A stretch of 64,000 nt of DNA from Bosea sp. AS-1 (GCF_002220095.1 NZ_CP022372.1:2452501-2516500), one strand, 5' to 3'. Counted from the first letter of the stretch, positions 12,604 to 22,779 are shown. Translations and numbers: made by a program. The notes: a model not told the origin generated them from the letters alone.

Positions 12604-13137
12604 ATGTCTCGTATCGGTAAGAAGCCGGTTTCGGTTCCCGCAGGCGTCACCGCCTCGGTCACCGGCCAGCTCGTCAAGGTCAAGGGCTCGAAGGGCGAGC
12701 TCTCCTTCGAGGTGCCCGAGGACGTCTCGGTCGCCATGGAGAACGGCGCGATCGCGGTGCAGCCGCGTTCGCAGTCGAAGCGCGCCCGCGCGCTCTGGGG
12801 CACCTCGCGCGCCCGCATCAACAACCTCGTGATCGGCACCACCGCCGGCTTCGAGAAGCGCCTCGAAATCAACGGCGTCGGCTATCGCGCCGCCGTTGCC
12901 GGAAAGACGCTGAAGCTGTCGCTCGGCTACAGTCACGACATCGACTACGACATCCCGGCCGGTATCTCGATCACGACGCCGAAGCCGACGGAGATCGTCG
13001 TCGCCGGCATCGACAAGCAGGTCGTCGGCCAGATTGCGGCCGAGATCCGCGAGTACCGCGGCCCCGAGCCCTACAAGGGCAAGGGCGTCAAGTACGCCGG
13101 CGAGTTCATCTTCCGCAAGGAAGGCAAGAAGAAGTAA
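12604..13137 (+). CDS. rplF: 50S ribosomal protein L6
   Basis: This 177-residue protein lies near the sarcin-ricin loop. It begins [19 protein letters not shown] and contains the [25 protein letters not shown] segment and the C-terminal signature [21 protein letters not shown] with a KKEGKKK-like tail. Length is standard. rplR follows after 11 bases. Confidence 0.97.
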   Translation: MSRIGKKPVSVPAGVTASVTGQLVKVKGSKGELSFEVPEDVSVAMENGAIAVQPRSQSKRARALWGTSRARINNLVIGTTAGFEKRLEINGVGYRAAVAGKTLKLSLGYSHDIDYDIPAGISITTPKPTEIVVAGIDKQVVGQIAAEIREYRGPEPYKGKGVKYAGEFIFRKEGKKK

Positions 13138-13148
13138 GGACGCCAGCG

Positions 13149-13511
13149 ATGAGCAAGCAGAACGATGCGACTGCGCGCCGCAAGGCCCGCGTCCGCCGCG
13201 CGATCAAGGCGGTTGCCAATGGTCGTCCGCGCCTCTCGGTGCACCGCACCGGCAAGCAGATCTACGCCCAGGTCATCGACGACGTGAAGGGAGTCACCCT
13301 CGCTTCCGCCTCGACGCTGGACAAGGACCTGCGCAAGGACATCAAGTCCGGCGCGAATGTCGAGTCCGCCGCCCAGATCGGCAAGATCGTCGCCGAGCGC
13401 GCGGTCAAGGCCGGCGTGACGGAAGTGGTCTTCGATCGCGGCCCCTATATGTACCACGGCCGCGTCAAGGCGCTGGCCGATGCGGCCCGCGAGGGCGGCC
13501 TCAGCTTCTGA
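13149..13511 (+). CDS. rplR: 50S ribosomal protein L18
   Basis: This 120-residue 5S rRNA-binding partner of L5 begins [22 protein letters not shown] and contains [18 protein letters not shown] and the C-terminal [24 protein letters not shown]. It is followed by a 244-base gap with a palindromic repeat before rpsE, the second interruption of the spc gene run. Confidence 0.97.
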   Translation: MSKQNDATARRKARVRRAIKAVANGRPRLSVHRTGKQIYAQVIDDVKGVTLASASTLDKDLRKDIKSGANVESAAQIGKIVAERAVKAGVTEVVFDRGPYMYHGRVKALADAAREGGLSF

Positions 13512-13619
13512 GGTTATCGGGTTTCGCCCGGCCGGCGTTCGCGCGCCGGCCGGGCGGTACTCGTTTTTCGATCATGGCGCGTCCGAACGGACGCAGTCGC
13601 GATGATCGATTGGTGCTTG

Positions 13620-13669
13620 GAGCATCGGAGTCTTCCGAAAGGTGGCATCCACTTTTCGGTCCGATGCTC
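13620..13669. repeat. Palindromic repeat element, copy B, in the rplR-rpsE gap
   Basis: This is a two-tier cruciform. The outer arms are perfect (GAGCATCGGA 13620-13629, TCCGATGCTC 13660-13669); the inner stem is CCGAAAGGTGG (13635-13645) with CCACTTTTCGG (13649-13659), one G-T pair, and a 3-base loop. A 5-base bulge lies on the left side. The inner core matches copy A at 10432-10460. The rest of the 244-base gap shows no gene. Confidence 0.88.
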
Positions 13670-13755
13670 AGCTTCCCCGCGCAATGAGGCACGGGGTCAG
13701 GCTCGAGCGAGCGGCGAGGCTTTGCCTTCGTCCGCGCAAGTAAGAGGACAGACAC

Positions 13756-14319
13756 ATGGCTAGAGAGCCGCGTGAGCGTCGGGATAGCGAAGAGCGCGAT
13801 TCCGAATTCGTGGACAAGCTCGTCCACATCAACCGCGTCGCCAAGGTGGTGAAGGGTGGTCGTCGCTTCGGCTTCGCCGCGCTCGTCGTCGTCGGCGACC
13901 AGAAGGGCCGCGTCGGCTTCGGCCACGGCAAGGCCCGTGAAGTTCCCGAGGCGATCCGCAAGGCGACCGAAGCCGCCAAGCGTGGCCTCGTCCGCATCCC
14001 GCTGCGCGAGGGCCGCACCCTCCATCACGACGTCCAGGGCCGTCACGGCGCCGGCAAGGTCGTGCTGCGCGCGGCTCCGGCCGGTACCGGCATCATCGCC
14101 GGCGGTCCGATGCGCGCCGTCTTCGAGGCGGTCGGCATGCAGGACGTCGTGTCGAAGTCGCTCGGTTCCTCCAACCCGTACAACCTCGTGCGCGCCACCT
14201 TTGACGCGCTGAAGAACGAGGACAGCCCGCGCTCGGTCGCGGCTCGTCGCTCGCTCAAGGTTTCGGCCCTGCAGACCCGTCGCCGCGACGCCGGCGCGGA
14301 TGCGGCCGCGGAAGCGTGA
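13756..14319 (+). CDS. rpsE: 30S ribosomal protein S5
   Basis: This 187-residue protein of the mRNA entry site affects decoding accuracy. The double-stranded RNA-binding S5 domain [22 protein letters not shown] begins near residue 16, and the [34 protein letters not shown] stretch is conserved; the spectinomycin-relevant loop (VVKGGRRF) is unaltered by eye. AGAGGACAG precedes the start. rpmD follows after 10 bases. Confidence 0.97.
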   Translation: MAREPRERRDSEERDSEFVDKLVHINRVAKVVKGGRRFGFAALVVVGDQKGRVGFGHGKAREVPEAIRKATEAAKRGLVRIPLREGRTLHHDVQGRHGAGKVVLRAAPAGTGIIAGGPMRAVFEAVGMQDVVSKSLGSSNPYNLVRATFDALKNEDSPRSVAARRSLKVSALQTRRRDAGADAAAEA

Positions 14320-14329
14320 GGAGGGTTCG

Positions 14330-14524
14330 ATGGCAAAGGCTGAGAAGACCCTGACCGTCGAGCAGATCGGCTCCCCGATCCGCCGCGACTCCACCCAGCG
14401 CCAGACCCTGATCGGTCTCGGCCTGAACAAGATCCGCCGCCGCTCGACCCTCCAGGACACCCCCGCGGTGCGTGGCATGGTCGAGAAGGTCAAGCACCTC
14501 GTGCGCGTCGTCGACGCGAAGTGA
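14330..14524 (+). CDS. rpmD: 50S ribosomal protein L30
   Basis: This 64-residue small protein of the large subunit begins [27 protein letters not shown] and contains [23 protein letters not shown], the L30 core. The ATG at 14330 has a GAGGAGGG site; the in-frame upstream codon at 14300 lies inside rpsE and is not preferred. Confidence 0.96.
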   Translation: MAKAEKTLTVEQIGSPIRRDSTQRQTLIGLGLNKIRRRSTLQDTPAVRGMVEKVKHLVRVVDAK

Positions 14525-14537
14525 GGAGGGCGACACC

Positions 14538-15014
14538 ATGAAACTCAACGAGATTCGTGACAACGAAGGCGCGGCCAAGTCGCGCATCCGCGTCGGCCGC
14601 GGCATCGGCTCCGGCAAGGGCAAGACCGGCGGGCGTGGCGTCAAGGGCCAGAAGGCTCGCGCCGGCGTGGCGGTCAAGGGCTTCGAAGGCGGCCAGATGC
14701 CGCTCTATCGTCGCCTGCCGAAGCGTGGCTTCGTCAACCTGTTCGGCAAGGATCTGAACGAGGTGAACCTCGGCCGGATCCAGCAGGCCGTCGAGGCCGG
14801 CAAGCTCGACGCCAAGGGCGCCGTGACCGTCGAGGCGCTCGTCGCCGCCGGCGTCATCACTCGCCAGGCGAAGGACGGCGTCAAGATCCTCGGCCAGGGC
14901 GAGCTCAAGACGAAGCTCGCCTTCGAGGTCGCCGGTGCGTCCAAGTCGGCCGTTGCCGCGATCGAGAAGGCCGGCGGTTCGGTCAAGATCCTGGCCGCCG
15001 CTTCACAGGCGTGA
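14538..15014 (+). CDS. rplO: 50S ribosomal protein L15
   Basis: This 158-residue late-assembly protein begins [43 protein letters not shown], with the glycine-rich basic N-terminus that threads into 23S rRNA, and has the [20 protein letters not shown] motif. GAGGAGGG precedes the ATG at 14538. A 153-base gap with a hairpin separates it from secY. Confidence 0.97.
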   Translation: MKLNEIRDNEGAAKSRIRVGRGIGSGKGKTGGRGVKGQKARAGVAVKGFEGGQMPLYRRLPKRGFVNLFGKDLNEVNLGRIQQAVEAGKLDAKGAVTVEALVAAGVITRQAKDGVKILGQGELKTKLAFEVAGASKSAVAAIEKAGGSVKILAAASQA

Positions 15015-15037
15015 TCCGAACGCCTACATGACGTTTG

Positions 15038-15075
15038 CGAACGGCGGCCGGGCCATGCGCCTTGGCCGCCGTTCG
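15038..15075 (+). terminator. Hairpin between rplO and secY, possible attenuator
   Basis: A perfect 12-bp stem (CGAACGGCGGCC 15038-15049, GGCCGCCGTTCG 15064-15075) with a 14-base loop sits 23 bases after the rplO stop. It is followed by ACTGTTTGACG, with only a short T run, so termination efficiency is doubtful. The TTGACG just after it could be a -35 element for secY-adk, but I see no good -10. Confidence 0.4.
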
Positions 15076-15167
15076 ACTGTTTGACGCACAGTACGCCCCT
15101 GAAATTCGCACCGCGACTTCAGCCGACGGCGTGCTTCAATATCGACTGAGATCCGGGGATCCGACGC

Positions 15168-16508
15168 ATGGCATCGGCGGCTGAACAGCTAGCGGCAAAC
15201 CTCAACTTCGGGGCGCTCGCCAAGGCGGACGAACTCAAGAAGCGCATCTGGTTCACGCTGGGCGCGCTGATCGTCTACCGGCTGGGCACCTATATCCCGC
15301 TGCCGGGCATCAATCCGGATGCGGTGGCCGATCTGTTCCGGCAGCAGAGCCAGTCCGGCGTGCTCGGCCTGTTCAACATGTTCTCGGGCGGCGCCGTCGG
15401 CCGGCTCGCGATCTTCGCACTGGCGATCATGCCGTACATCTCGGCCTCGATCATCATCCAGCTTCTTTCCAGCGTCGTGCCGACCTTCGAGACGCTGAAG
15501 AAGGAAGGGGAGCAGGGCCGCAAGATCCTCAACCAGTACACGCGCTACCTCACGCTGGTGCTCGCCGTCTTCCAGGCCTACGCGATCGGCGTGGGTCTCC
15601 AGGGTTCGGGTAACCTCGTGCTGGAGCCGGGTCCTTTCTTCCTGCTCTCGACCACGATCACGCTGGTCGGCGGCACGATGTTCCTGCTCTGGCTCGGTGA
15701 GCAGATCACCAGCCGCGGCATCGGCAACGGCACCTCGATGATCATCTTCGCGGGCATCATCGCCGAGTTCCCGGCCCAGCTCGCCCAGACCCTCGAGCTC
15801 GGCCGGCAGGGTGCGATCTCGACCGGGCTGCTGCTCGGAATACTAGTGATGGCGATCTGCGTCATCGCCTTCTGCGTGTTCATGGAGCGCGCCCAGCGGC
15901 GGCTGCTGATCAACTATCCGAAGCGCCAGGTCGGTAACCGCATGTATGAGGGCCAGACCTCGTTCCTGCCGCTGAAGCTCAATACCTCGGGCGTCATTCC
16001 GCCGATCTTCGCCTCCTCGCTCCTGCTGCTGCCGACGACCATTGCCAGCTTCTCGCAGGCGCAGGGTGGCACGGGCTTCCTGTCGACGATCGCGACCTAT
16101 CTCGCCCATGGCCGGCCGCTGTTCATGTTCCTCTATGCGGCGCTGATCATCTTCTTCTGCTTCTTCTACACCGCGATCGTGTTCAATCCGGTGGAGACGG
16201 CGGACAACCTCAAGAAGCATGGCGGCTTCATGCCGGGTATCCGGCCGGGCGAGCGCACCGCCGAGCATATCGATCGCATCCTGACCCGCATCACCGTTCT
16301 CGGCGCAGGTTATTTGACGATCGTCTGCCTTATCCCCGAGTTCATGATCACCTATGCTCAGATCCCGATCATTTTGCTGGGCGGCACCTCGCTGCTCATC
16401 GTGGTGACGACGACGATGGATACCGTGGCGCAGGTCCACGGGCATCTGCTGGCCCATCAGTACGAGGGGCTGGTGAAGAAGGCCAAGTTGCGAGGAGCGC
16501 GGAGATAA
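15168..16508 (+). CDS. secY: Protein translocase subunit SecY
   Basis: This 446-residue core channel of the Sec translocon in the inner membrane begins [34 protein letters not shown]. Ten membrane helices can be followed, with the plug region [14 protein letters not shown], the [28 protein letters not shown] helix pair and the cytosolic loop [23 protein letters not shown] needed for SecA contact. The adk ATG follows one base after its TAA. Confidence 0.98.
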   Translation: MASAAEQLAANLNFGALAKADELKKRIWFTLGALIVYRLGTYIPLPGINPDAVADLFRQQSQSGVLGLFNMFSGGAVGRLAIFALAIMPYISASIIIQLLSSVVPTFETLKKEGEQGRKILNQYTRYLTLVLAVFQAYAIGVGLQGSGNLVLEPGPFFLLSTTITLVGGTMFLLWLGEQITSRGIGNGTSMIIFAGIIAEFPAQLAQTLELGRQGAISTGLLLGILVMAICVIAFCVFMERAQRRLLINYPKRQVGNRMYEGQTSFLPLKLNTSGVIPPIFASSLLLLPTTIASFSQAQGGTGFLSTIATYLAHGRPLFMFLYAALIIFFCFFYTAIVFNPVETADNLKKHGGFMPGIRPGERTAEHIDRILTRITVLGAGYLTIVCLIPEFMITYAQIPIILLGGTSLLIVVTTTMDTVAQVHGHLLAHQYEGLVKKAKLRGARR

Positions 16509-16509
16509 G

Positions 16510-17103
16510 ATGCGGTTGATTTTCCTGGGGCCGCCGGGGGCGGGCAAGGGCACTCAGGCGGCGCGCATCGTCGCGAAGCACGGCATTCCGCAACTCTCGA
16601 CCGGCGACATGCTGCGTGCCGCCGTCGCCGCCGGAACGCCGGTCGGGCAGAAGGCCAAGGCCGTGATGGATGCCGGCGGGCTCGTCTCGGACGAGATCGT
16701 CATCGGCATCGTCGCCGACCGCATCGAAGAGGCGGATGCCAAGAAGGGCTTCATCCTCGACGGCTTCCCGCGCACGCTGGCGCAGGCCGAGGCGCTCGAC
16801 GAGATGCTGGCCGGCAAGGGGCTCAAGCTTGATGCCGTGCTCGAGCTCAAGGTCGACCAGTCGAAGCTCGTGGACCGTATCGTTCGCCGCGCCGAGGAGG
16901 CGAGGGCAGCCGGACAGCCGGTGCGCAAGGACGACGATCCGGAGGTCTTCAAGACCCGGCTCGAGGCCTATAACCGCGATACCGCCGTGGTCGCGCCTTA
17001 TTACGACAAGCGTGGCCAGCTTACGCCGATCGACGGCATGCAGCCGATCGATGACGTCTCGGAAGCGATTGCCAGGGCGCTTTCGGTCGCCGCACAAGGC
17101 TGA
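16510..17103 (+). CDS. adk: Adenylate kinase (short-LID form)
   Basis: This 197-residue enzyme interconverts ATP + AMP and 2 ADP. The P-loop is [13 protein letters not shown] at residues 4-16; STGDMLR binds AMP and [10 protein letters not shown] is the DGFPR motif. The LID region [26 protein letters not shown] is a short linker lacking the zinc-binding or long LID domain of E. coli Adk; this small form is usual in alphaproteobacteria. It is coupled to secY and followed by a strong terminator. Confidence 0.97.
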   Translation: MRLIFLGPPGAGKGTQAARIVAKHGIPQLSTGDMLRAAVAAGTPVGQKAKAVMDAGGLVSDEIVIGIVADRIEEADAKKGFILDGFPRTLAQAEALDEMLAGKGLKLDAVLELKVDQSKLVDRIVRRAEEARAAGQPVRKDDDPEVFKTRLEAYNRDTAVVAPYYDKRGQLTPIDGMQPIDDVSEAIARALSVAAQG

Positions 17104-17129
17104 GTACCCCGCGATCCCATGCATCAAGA

Positions 17130-17160
17130 CCCGGACAGGCCTTGCCTGTCCGGGTTTTTC
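17130..17160 (+). terminator. Strong rho-independent terminator after adk
   Basis: A perfect 11-bp stem (CCCGGACAGGC 17130-17140, GCCTGTCCGGG 17144-17154) has a 3-base loop and is followed by TTTTTCTTT. It closes the secY-adk end of the spc operon, 26 bases after the adk stop. Confidence 0.95.
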
Positions 17161-17332
17161 TTTGCCGTGCGTTTTTGCGCGCTTGCCTTTGCCGTTTCTC
17201 GGCCCGCCCGTGCGTTGACAGGCCGGCCCCTGCCGGATGTGCTGTGTGCAGGCCGTGCCAAGCGGCGTGAAGCATCCGTCGACCGGAAGGCGAGACGGCT
17301 TTCCGGTCCGGTGCAGGACAGGGAGCAGGCGC

Positions 17333-18532
17333 ATGACGAGATGGGGTGCATGGCTGGTCGCGGGCACGCTGGCGCTGATGCCGGCGGCGGCGCGGGCGCA
17401 AGATGCGGTCAAGATCGGGATCCTCAACGATCAGTCCGGCAATTATGCCGAGTTCGGCGGGCTGGGCTCGGTCGAGGCGGCAAAGATGGCGATCGAGGAT
17501 TTCGGCGGGTCCGTGCTCGGCAAACCGATCGAGATCATCGCCGCCGATCATCAGAACAAGCCTGACATTGCGGCGGGGCTTGCCAGGCGCTGGTATGACG
17601 CGGACGGCGTCACCGCCATCGCCGACCTGACCAACTCCGCCGTCGCGTTGGCAGTGGCCGGCATCGCCAAGGAGCGCCAGAAGGTCGCGCTCTATAACGG
17701 GCCGGCGACGACGCGGTTGTTCAACGAGGATTGCGGGCCCACCGGCTTCATGTGGACCTTCGACACTACGACCTCGGCGAAGGGGACGGCTCTGTCGATC
17801 CTGCGCGAGGGCGGCGACAGCTGGTACATCATCGCGGCCGATTATGCCTTCGGCCACCAGCTCACGGCCGATATCGAGGCGATCATCGCGGCCAATGGCG
17901 GCAAGACCCTGGGTACGGTGCGGGCCCCGTTATCGACACCCGACTTCTCGTCTTTCCTGCTGCAGGCCCAGGCATCGAAGGCCAAGATCGTCGCTTTCGC
18001 CAATGCCGGCACCGACACGATCAACTCGATCAAGCAGGCGGGCGAGTTCGGCCTCGTCGATGGCGGCCAGAAGCTGGCGGCGATGGTCGTCGTGCTCAGC
18101 GACGTCCATGGCCTCGGCCTCGACAAGGCCAAGGGGCTGATCACAACCACGGCCTATTACCACGACGCGGACAAGGCCAGCCGCGCCTTCGCCGATCGCT
18201 ACATGGCGCGGACCAAGAAGATGCCGGGCATGATCCAGGCCAGCGTCTATTCCTCCGTCCTGCATTATCTGAAGGCGGTGAAGGCGGCCGGCACCGCCGC
18301 CGGTCCCGCCGTCGCGGCGAAGATGCGGGAGATGCCGGTCGACGACTTCTATGCGCCCGGCGCGAAGATCCGCGAGGACGGCCGGCTGATGAACGACATG
18401 CTGCTGGTCGAGGTGAAGAAGCCTGCGGAATCGAAAGCCGCATGGGATTACTTCAAGGTCGTCCGCAAGATCCCGGCGGCGGAGATCATCCCGCCGCTTT
18501 CGGAGAGCAAGTGCAACCTCGTGAAGAAGTAG
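17333..18532 (+). CDS. ABC transporter periplasmic solute-binding protein (branched-chain amino acid/amide type)
   Basis: This 399-residue protein has a signal peptide ending near MTRWGAWLVAGTLALMPAAARAQ, then a Peripla_BP_6 (LivJ/LivK-like) fold: VKIGILNDQSGNYAEFGGLGSVEAAKMAIEDFGG, the linker ADHQNKPDIAAGLARRWYD, and the second lobe YAFGHQLTADIEAIIAANGG. Such proteins bind amino acids, amides or related small ligands for a Liv-type permease; none of the permease genes is nearby, so the ligand is unknown. The ATG at 17333 follows an AGGGAG site. A TTGACA at 17215-17220 could be its -35 box, with a weak -10. It sits between adk and rpsM, breaking the usual gene order. Confidence 0.9.
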   Translation: MTRWGAWLVAGTLALMPAAARAQDAVKIGILNDQSGNYAEFGGLGSVEAAKMAIEDFGGSVLGKPIEIIAADHQNKPDIAAGLARRWYDADGVTAIADLTNSAVALAVAGIAKERQKVALYNGPATTRLFNEDCGPTGFMWTFDTTTSAKGTALSILREGGDSWYIIAADYAFGHQLTADIEAIIAANGGKTLGTVRAPLSTPDFSSFLLQAQASKAKIVAFANAGTDTINSIKQAGEFGLVDGGQKLAAMVVVLSDVHGLGLDKAKGLITTTAYYHDADKASRAFADRYMARTKKMPGMIQASVYSSVLHYLKAVKAAGTAAGPAVAAKMREMPVDDFYAPGAKIREDGRLMNDMLLVEVKKPAESKAAWDYFKVVRKIPAAEIIPPLSESKCNLVKK

Positions 18533-18804
18533 GGCGCATGAGGCTCGCCAAGGCCGGCCACGGGGGACCGGGCAGGCCTTGGCATGTTTCTTGGTTGCGC
18601 CGGGTTGACTCGGGACGAACAACCCGTTAACGAGCCGCCATCCGGTTCCATGGGAGCGATGCCGCTACCTTCGCGAGAAGGGGCGACGTCGCGTTATCGC
18701 GTGGAGCCGTTCAACGTCCTGCACGGGCCGGCCTCCACCGGACGCAGGATCATTTTCACCGCCGGGATGCCATCGGGCATGTCGGCCGACATGGAGAAGA
18801 GACC
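18533..18804 (+). other. Gap upstream of rpsM with hairpin and possible promoter
   Basis: There are 272 bases without a convincing gene. A 9-bp stem (GCCAAGGCC 18547-18555, GGCCTTGGC 18575-18583) follows the solute-binding protein gene and may end its transcript, although the T-rich tail is weak. TTGACT at 18605-18610, followed after 16-17 bases by TTAACG or TAACGA, is a possible promoter for rpsM-rpsK-rpoA. Both are weak calls made by eye. Confidence 0.35.
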
Positions 18805-19173
18805 ATGGCTCGTATTGCGGGCGTCAACATTCCCACCGGCAAGCGCGTCGTCATCGGCCTGCAGTATATCCACGGCATCGGCGCCGCCAAGGCCAAGGAA
18901 ATCTGCGAGAAGGTCGGCATCGCCGACGAGCGCCGCGTCAACCAGCTGACCGACGCCGAAGTGCTGCAGATCCGCGAGACGATCGATCGCGACTACCTCG
19001 TCGAGGGCGATCTGCGCCGCGAAGTCACCATGAACATCAAGCGCCTGATGGACCTCGGCTGCTATCGCGGCCTGCGTCATCGCCGCTCGCTGCCGGTTCG
19101 TGGTCAGCGCACCCACACCAACGCCCGTACCCGCAAGGGCAAGGCGAAGCCGATCGCCGGCAAGAAGAAGTGA
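18805..19173 (+). CDS. rpsM: 30S ribosomal protein S13
   Basis: This 122-residue 30S head protein contacts the P-site tRNA and the B1 bridges. It begins [26 protein letters not shown], the helix-two-turn-helix region, and ends with [28 protein letters not shown]. It is the first gene of the alpha operon segment after the interruption; rpsK follows after 119 bases. Confidence 0.98.
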   Translation: MARIAGVNIPTGKRVVIGLQYIHGIGAAKAKEICEKVGIADERRVNQLTDAEVLQIRETIDRDYLVEGDLRREVTMNIKRLMDLGCYRGLRHRRSLPVRGQRTHTNARTRKGKAKPIAGKKK

Positions 19174-19292
19174 GTTTCGGCGGGCCGATGATCCGGCCCG
19201 CTGTCTATTCGCCGGCTGGCCCTTGACGGGGCAGCCGGTATCCCCAGCGCCTGGAATGACGGGCGCGCCTGAAGGATGGAAGAAAGAGAACC

Positions 19293-19682
19293 ATGGCCAA
19301 GGAAGCCACCCGCGTCCGCCGTCGCGAACGCAAGAACATCGTCTCCGGCGTCGCGCATGTGAACGCCTCGTTCAACAACACCATGATCACCATCACCGAC
19401 GCGCAGGGCAACACGATCTCTTGGTCCTCGGCCGGCACGATGGGCTTCAAGGGCTCGCGCAAGTCGACCCCCTACGCCGCCCAGGTCGCGGCTGAGGATG
19501 CTGCCCGCAAGGCTGCGGAGCATGGCATGCGCACCCTCGAGGTCGAGGTGACGGGTCCGGGTTCGGGCCGCGAGTCGGCGCTGCGCGCGCTGCAGGCTGC
19601 GGGCTTCACCGTGACCTCGATCCGCGACGTCACGCCGATCCCGCACAATGGCTGCCGCCCGCGCAAGCGTCGTCGCGTCTGA
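19293..19682 (+). CDS. rpsK: 30S ribosomal protein S11
   Basis: This 129-residue protein of the 30S platform sits near the E site. It carries [26 protein letters not shown] and the C-terminal [22 protein letters not shown] end, both diagnostic. Length is standard for bacterial S11. The gap to rpoA is 91 bases. Confidence 0.98.
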   Translation: MAKEATRVRRRERKNIVSGVAHVNASFNNTMITITDAQGNTISWSSAGTMGFKGSRKSTPYAAQVAAEDAARKAAEHGMRTLEVEVTGPGSGRESALRALQAAGFTVTSIRDVTPIPHNGCRPRKRRRV

Positions 19683-19773
19683 CGCCTGAGCGTCGAAGAG
19701 GCGCCCGCAGGGGCGGGCGCCTGTCCGGGGCGGCTTTCGGCCGCCAGATGAATTCAGCACCAGGAGTGCGGTC

Positions 19774-20790
19774 GTGATCAGCAAGAACTGGCAGGATCTT
19801 TCCAAGCCGAACAAGCTCGAAGTCAAGGTCGGGGACGACCCGAAGCGCCTTGCCACCGTGGTGGCGCGCCCGCTGGAGCGCGGCTTCGGCATGACGCTCG
19901 GCAACGCGCTGCGTCGCGTGCTGCTCTCCTCGCTGCAGGGTGCGGCCGTCACCGCCGTGCAGATCGACGGCGTGTTGCACGAGTTCTCCTCGATCCCGGG
20001 CGTCCGTGAGGACGTCACCGACATCGTCCTCAACATCAAGGCGATCGCCATCAAGATGCAAGGCGAGGGACCGAAGCGCATGACCCTGCGCAAGTCGGGT
20101 CCGGGCGCCGTCACCGCCGGTGACATCAACACCATCGGCGACGTGTCAATCCTCAACCCTGACCTCGTGCTCTGCACGCTGGACGACGGGGCCGAGATCC
20201 GCATGGAGTTCACGGTCAACACCGGCAAGGGCTATGTCCCGGCCGAGCAGAACCGTCCCGAGGACGCGCCGATCGGCCTGATCCCGGTCGACAGCCTCTA
20301 TTCGCCGGTCAAGAAGGTCTCCTACCGCGTCGAGAACACCCGCGAGGGCCAGAACCTCGACAAGGATTCGCTGACGCTGGCGATCGAGACCAACGGCTCG
20401 GTCAGCCCTGAGGACGCGCTGGCGCTCGCCGCCCGCATCCTGCAGGATCAGCTCGCCGTCTTCATCACCTTCGAGGAGCCGCGCAAGGAAGAGGCCGTCT
20501 CGGCCGCGCCGCAGCTGCCCTTCAACCCTGCGCTGCTCAAGAAGGTCGACGAGCTCGAGCTCTCGGTCCGCTCGGCCAACTGCCTCAAGAACGACAACAT
20601 CGTCTATATCGGCGACCTCATCCAGAAGTCCGAGGGCGAGATGCTGCGCACCCCGAACTTCGGCCGCAAGTCGCTGAACGAGATCAAGGAAGTGCTCGCC
20701 ACCATGGGCCTGCACCTGGGCATGGACGTTCAGGGTTGGCCGCCGGAGAACATCGAAGAGCTCGCTAAGCGCTTCGAAGAGCACTACTGA
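19774..20790 (+). CDS. rpoA: RNA polymerase alpha subunit
   Basis: This 338-residue subunit starts assembly of RNA polymerase and contacts activators and UP elements. The start is GTG at 19774, giving (M)[16 protein letters not shown], which aligns with the usual MIQKNWQ start; an AGGAG site lies upstream. The N-terminal dimerisation domain includes [23 protein letters not shown], and the C-terminal domain includes [16 protein letters not shown] and [20 protein letters not shown] terminator follows nine bases after the stop. Confidence 0.98.
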   Translation: MISKNWQDLSKPNKLEVKVGDDPKRLATVVARPLERGFGMTLGNALRRVLLSSLQGAAVTAVQIDGVLHEFSSIPGVREDVTDIVLNIKAIAIKMQGEGPKRMTLRKSGPGAVTAGDINTIGDVSILNPDLVLCTLDDGAEIRMEFTVNTGKGYVPAEQNRPEDAPIGLIPVDSLYSPVKKVSYRVENTREGQNLDKDSLTLAIETNGSVSPEDALALAARILQDQLAVFITFEEPRKEEAVSAAPQLPFNPALLKKVDELELSVRSANCLKNDNIVYIGDLIQKSEGEMLRTPNFGRKSLNEIKEVLATMGLHLGMDVQGWPPENIEELAKRFEEHY

Positions 20791-20798
20791 GAAAAGAC

Positions 20799-20823
20799 GG
20801 CGCAGGCTTGGCCTGCGCCTTTT
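20799..20823 (+). terminator. Rho-independent terminator after rpoA
   Basis: A perfect 9-bp stem (GGCGCAGGC 20799-20807, GCCTGCGCC 20811-20819) with a 3-base loop and TTTT lies between rpoA and rplQ, so rplQ transcription would be reduced relative to rpoA or start from a separate site in the 79 bases that follow. Confidence 0.88.
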
Positions 20824-20902
20824 CGCCCGGCTCATGCGAGCCGGAGCATAACGAACGGCCGTACCGTGGCACGGCGGCCGTAAGCAACGAAGGAGCCAAA
20901 CA

Positions 20903-21319
20903 ATGCGTCACGGTTTCCGCGGTCGTCGTTTCAACCGCTCGGCCGAGCATCGCCAGGCGATGTTCGCCAACATGGCCCAGGCCCTGATCAAGCACGAGCA
21001 GATCACCACCACGCTGCCGAAGGCGAAGGACCTGCGTCCGGTCGTCGAGAAGCTCATCACGCTCGGCAAGCGCGGCGACCTGCATGCCCGCCGTCAGGCC
21101 ATCGCCCAGATCAAGGACATCGAGCTGGTCGGCAAGCTCTTCGCGGTCCTCGGCCCGCGCTACAAGGAGCGCAACGGCGGCTACCTCCGCATCATGAAGG
21201 CGGGCTTCCGCTTCGGCGACAACGCTCCGATGGCGATCATCGAGTTCGTCGACCGCGACGTCGAGGCCAAGGGGAAGGATTCCGGCCCCGTGTTCACGGC
21301 GGAAGACGAAGCCGCCTGA
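20903..21319 (+). CDS. rplQ: 50S ribosomal protein L17
   Basis: This 138-residue protein lies at the tunnel exit side of the 50S subunit. It begins [42 protein letters not shown], the classical L17 sequence, and has a C-terminal extension of about 15 residues rich in acidic residues compared with E. coli, typical for alphaproteobacteria. It is the last gene of the ribosomal cluster and is closed by a strong terminator. Confidence 0.97.
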   Translation: MRHGFRGRRFNRSAEHRQAMFANMAQALIKHEQITTTLPKAKDLRPVVEKLITLGKRGDLHARRQAIAQIKDIELVGKLFAVLGPRYKERNGGYLRIMKAGFRFGDNAPMAIIEFVDRDVEAKGKDSGPVFTAEDEAA

Positions 21320-21343
21320 TCGGCGTTTCCATTCCTGTTTCGG

Positions 21344-21371
21344 AAAAGGCGGCCGCAAGGCCGCCTTTTTT
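21344..21371 (+). terminator. Rho-independent terminator after rplQ
   Basis: An 11-bp perfect stem (AAAAGGCGGCC 21344-21354, GGCCGCCTTTT 21359-21369) with a GCAA tetraloop leads into a T run. It ends the ribosomal gene cluster. Confidence 0.95.
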
Positions 21372-21488
21372 CCGTTCTGGGACCCTATCCGGTTTTCGCA
21401 GGTGCGATACGCCCTTCCTTCGCTTGTGCATCGGCTGCCTGGAATTTAAGCGGGTGCCTGTATTTTAGCCTCTAGGACGGATCGCATC

Positions 21489-22754
21489 ATGGCGGATGAC
21501 AACCTTCTCGATCACGCGCTCGTACGGCTCGACGCCGCTGCGAAACATCTCAACGTCGATCCGGATGTCATCGAGAAGCTGAAATTCGCCCGCGAGACGA
21601 CGAAGGTCCGGCTGATGATCCGGATGGATGATGGCTCGCGCAAATCCTTCCTGGCCTGGCGCTGCCGCTACGACGACACGCGTGGACCGACCAAGGGCGG
21701 CATCCGTTTCCATCCGTCCTCGACCGCCGATGAGGTCGAGACGCTGGCCTTCTGGATGACCTTCAAATGCGCCGTGATGAACCTGCCCTATGGCGGCGGC
21801 AAGGGGGCCGTGCAGGTCGACCCTCGTCAGCTCTCGAAGGCGGAGCTCGAGCGGCTGTCGCGCGCCTATATCCAGGCCTTCGCCCGAACCATCGGTCCCG
21901 ATCGCGACATTCCCGCGCCTGATGTCTACACCAACGCGATGATCATGGGCTGGATGGCCGACGAATATGCCCAGATCGTGGGCGAGGCCGTACCGGCCGT
22001 GATCACCGGCAAGCCGATCGCCCTCGGCGGGTCGCTCGGCCGCAACGATGCGACGGCGCGCGGCGGCTATTACCTGGTCAGGCATCTGCGAGGCGATCTC
22101 GGTCTCGGCGACAGGATGCGCGTGGCGATCCAGGGCTTCGGCAATGCCGGACAGTTCATCGCCAGGCTACTGGCGGCAGATGGGCACAGCATCGTTGCCG
22201 TCTCCGACTCTGCCGGCGCCGTCGCCTGCGCCGACGGTCTCGAGCTGGCCCGGCTGATCGCGGCGAAGGAGAACGGGCAGTCGATCACGGTCACGGCGGG
22301 CGAGGGCGGTCATCGCCAGATCGGAGCCGATGACCTCGTCGGCGTCGATTGCGATCTGCTGGTGCCGGCGGCGCTGGAGAACATGATCCATGAAGGCAAT
22401 GCCGACAGCGTCAAGGCGCGTGTCGTGCTGGAGTTGGCAAACGGGCCGGTCACGCCCGAGGCCGATGCGATTCTCGAGGCGCGCGGCATCACCGTGCTGC
22501 CCGATATCCTTGCCAATGCCGGCGGCGTCACCGTCTCCTATTTCGAGTGGGTGCAGAACCGGCAGGGCTTCTACTGGCTGCTGCCGGAGATCCATGAGCG
22601 GTTGCGTGACATCATGGAGCGCGAGGGGCGTGCGATCTGGACGGTGGCGCAGGAGAAGGGCATCGCGATGCGCACCGCCGCCTATGTCCATGCGCTCAGC
22701 CGCCTCGCCGAAGCCATCGAGGCGCATGGGACGCAGAGCTTCTTCACGACCTGA
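21489..22754 (+). CDS. gdhA: Glu/Leu/Phe/Val dehydrogenase (probable glutamate dehydrogenase)
   Basis: This 421-residue cytosolic enzyme would interconvert glutamate and 2-oxoglutarate with ammonia and NAD(P). The substrate-binding GGIRFHPS and the catalytic-lysine motif NLPYGGGKGAVQVDP lie in the first third, followed by PAPDVYTNAMIMGWMADEY and the Rossmann segment VAIQGFGNAGQFIARLL. Length and architecture match the 410-430 residue class used by many bacteria for glutamate catabolism. Leucine or phenylalanine dehydrogenase activity cannot be excluded from sequence reading. An AGGACGG site precedes the ATG. Confidence 0.9.
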   Translation: MADDNLLDHALVRLDAAAKHLNVDPDVIEKLKFARETTKVRLMIRMDDGSRKSFLAWRCRYDDTRGPTKGGIRFHPSSTADEVETLAFWMTFKCAVMNLPYGGGKGAVQVDPRQLSKAELERLSRAYIQAFARTIGPDRDIPAPDVYTNAMIMGWMADEYAQIVGEAVPAVITGKPIALGGSLGRNDATARGGYYLVRHLRGDLGLGDRMRVAIQGFGNAGQFIARLLAADGHSIVAVSDSAGAVACADGLELARLIAAKENGQSITVTAGEGGHRQIGADDLVGVDCDLLVPAALENMIHEGNADSVKARVVLELANGPVTPEADAILEARGITVLPDILANAGGVTVSYFEWVQNRQGFYWLLPEIHERLRDIMEREGRAIWTVAQEKGIAMRTAAYVHALSRLAEAIEAHGTQSFFTT

Positions 22755-22779
22755 GCGCCCGGGGCAGCATCGAGACCGG

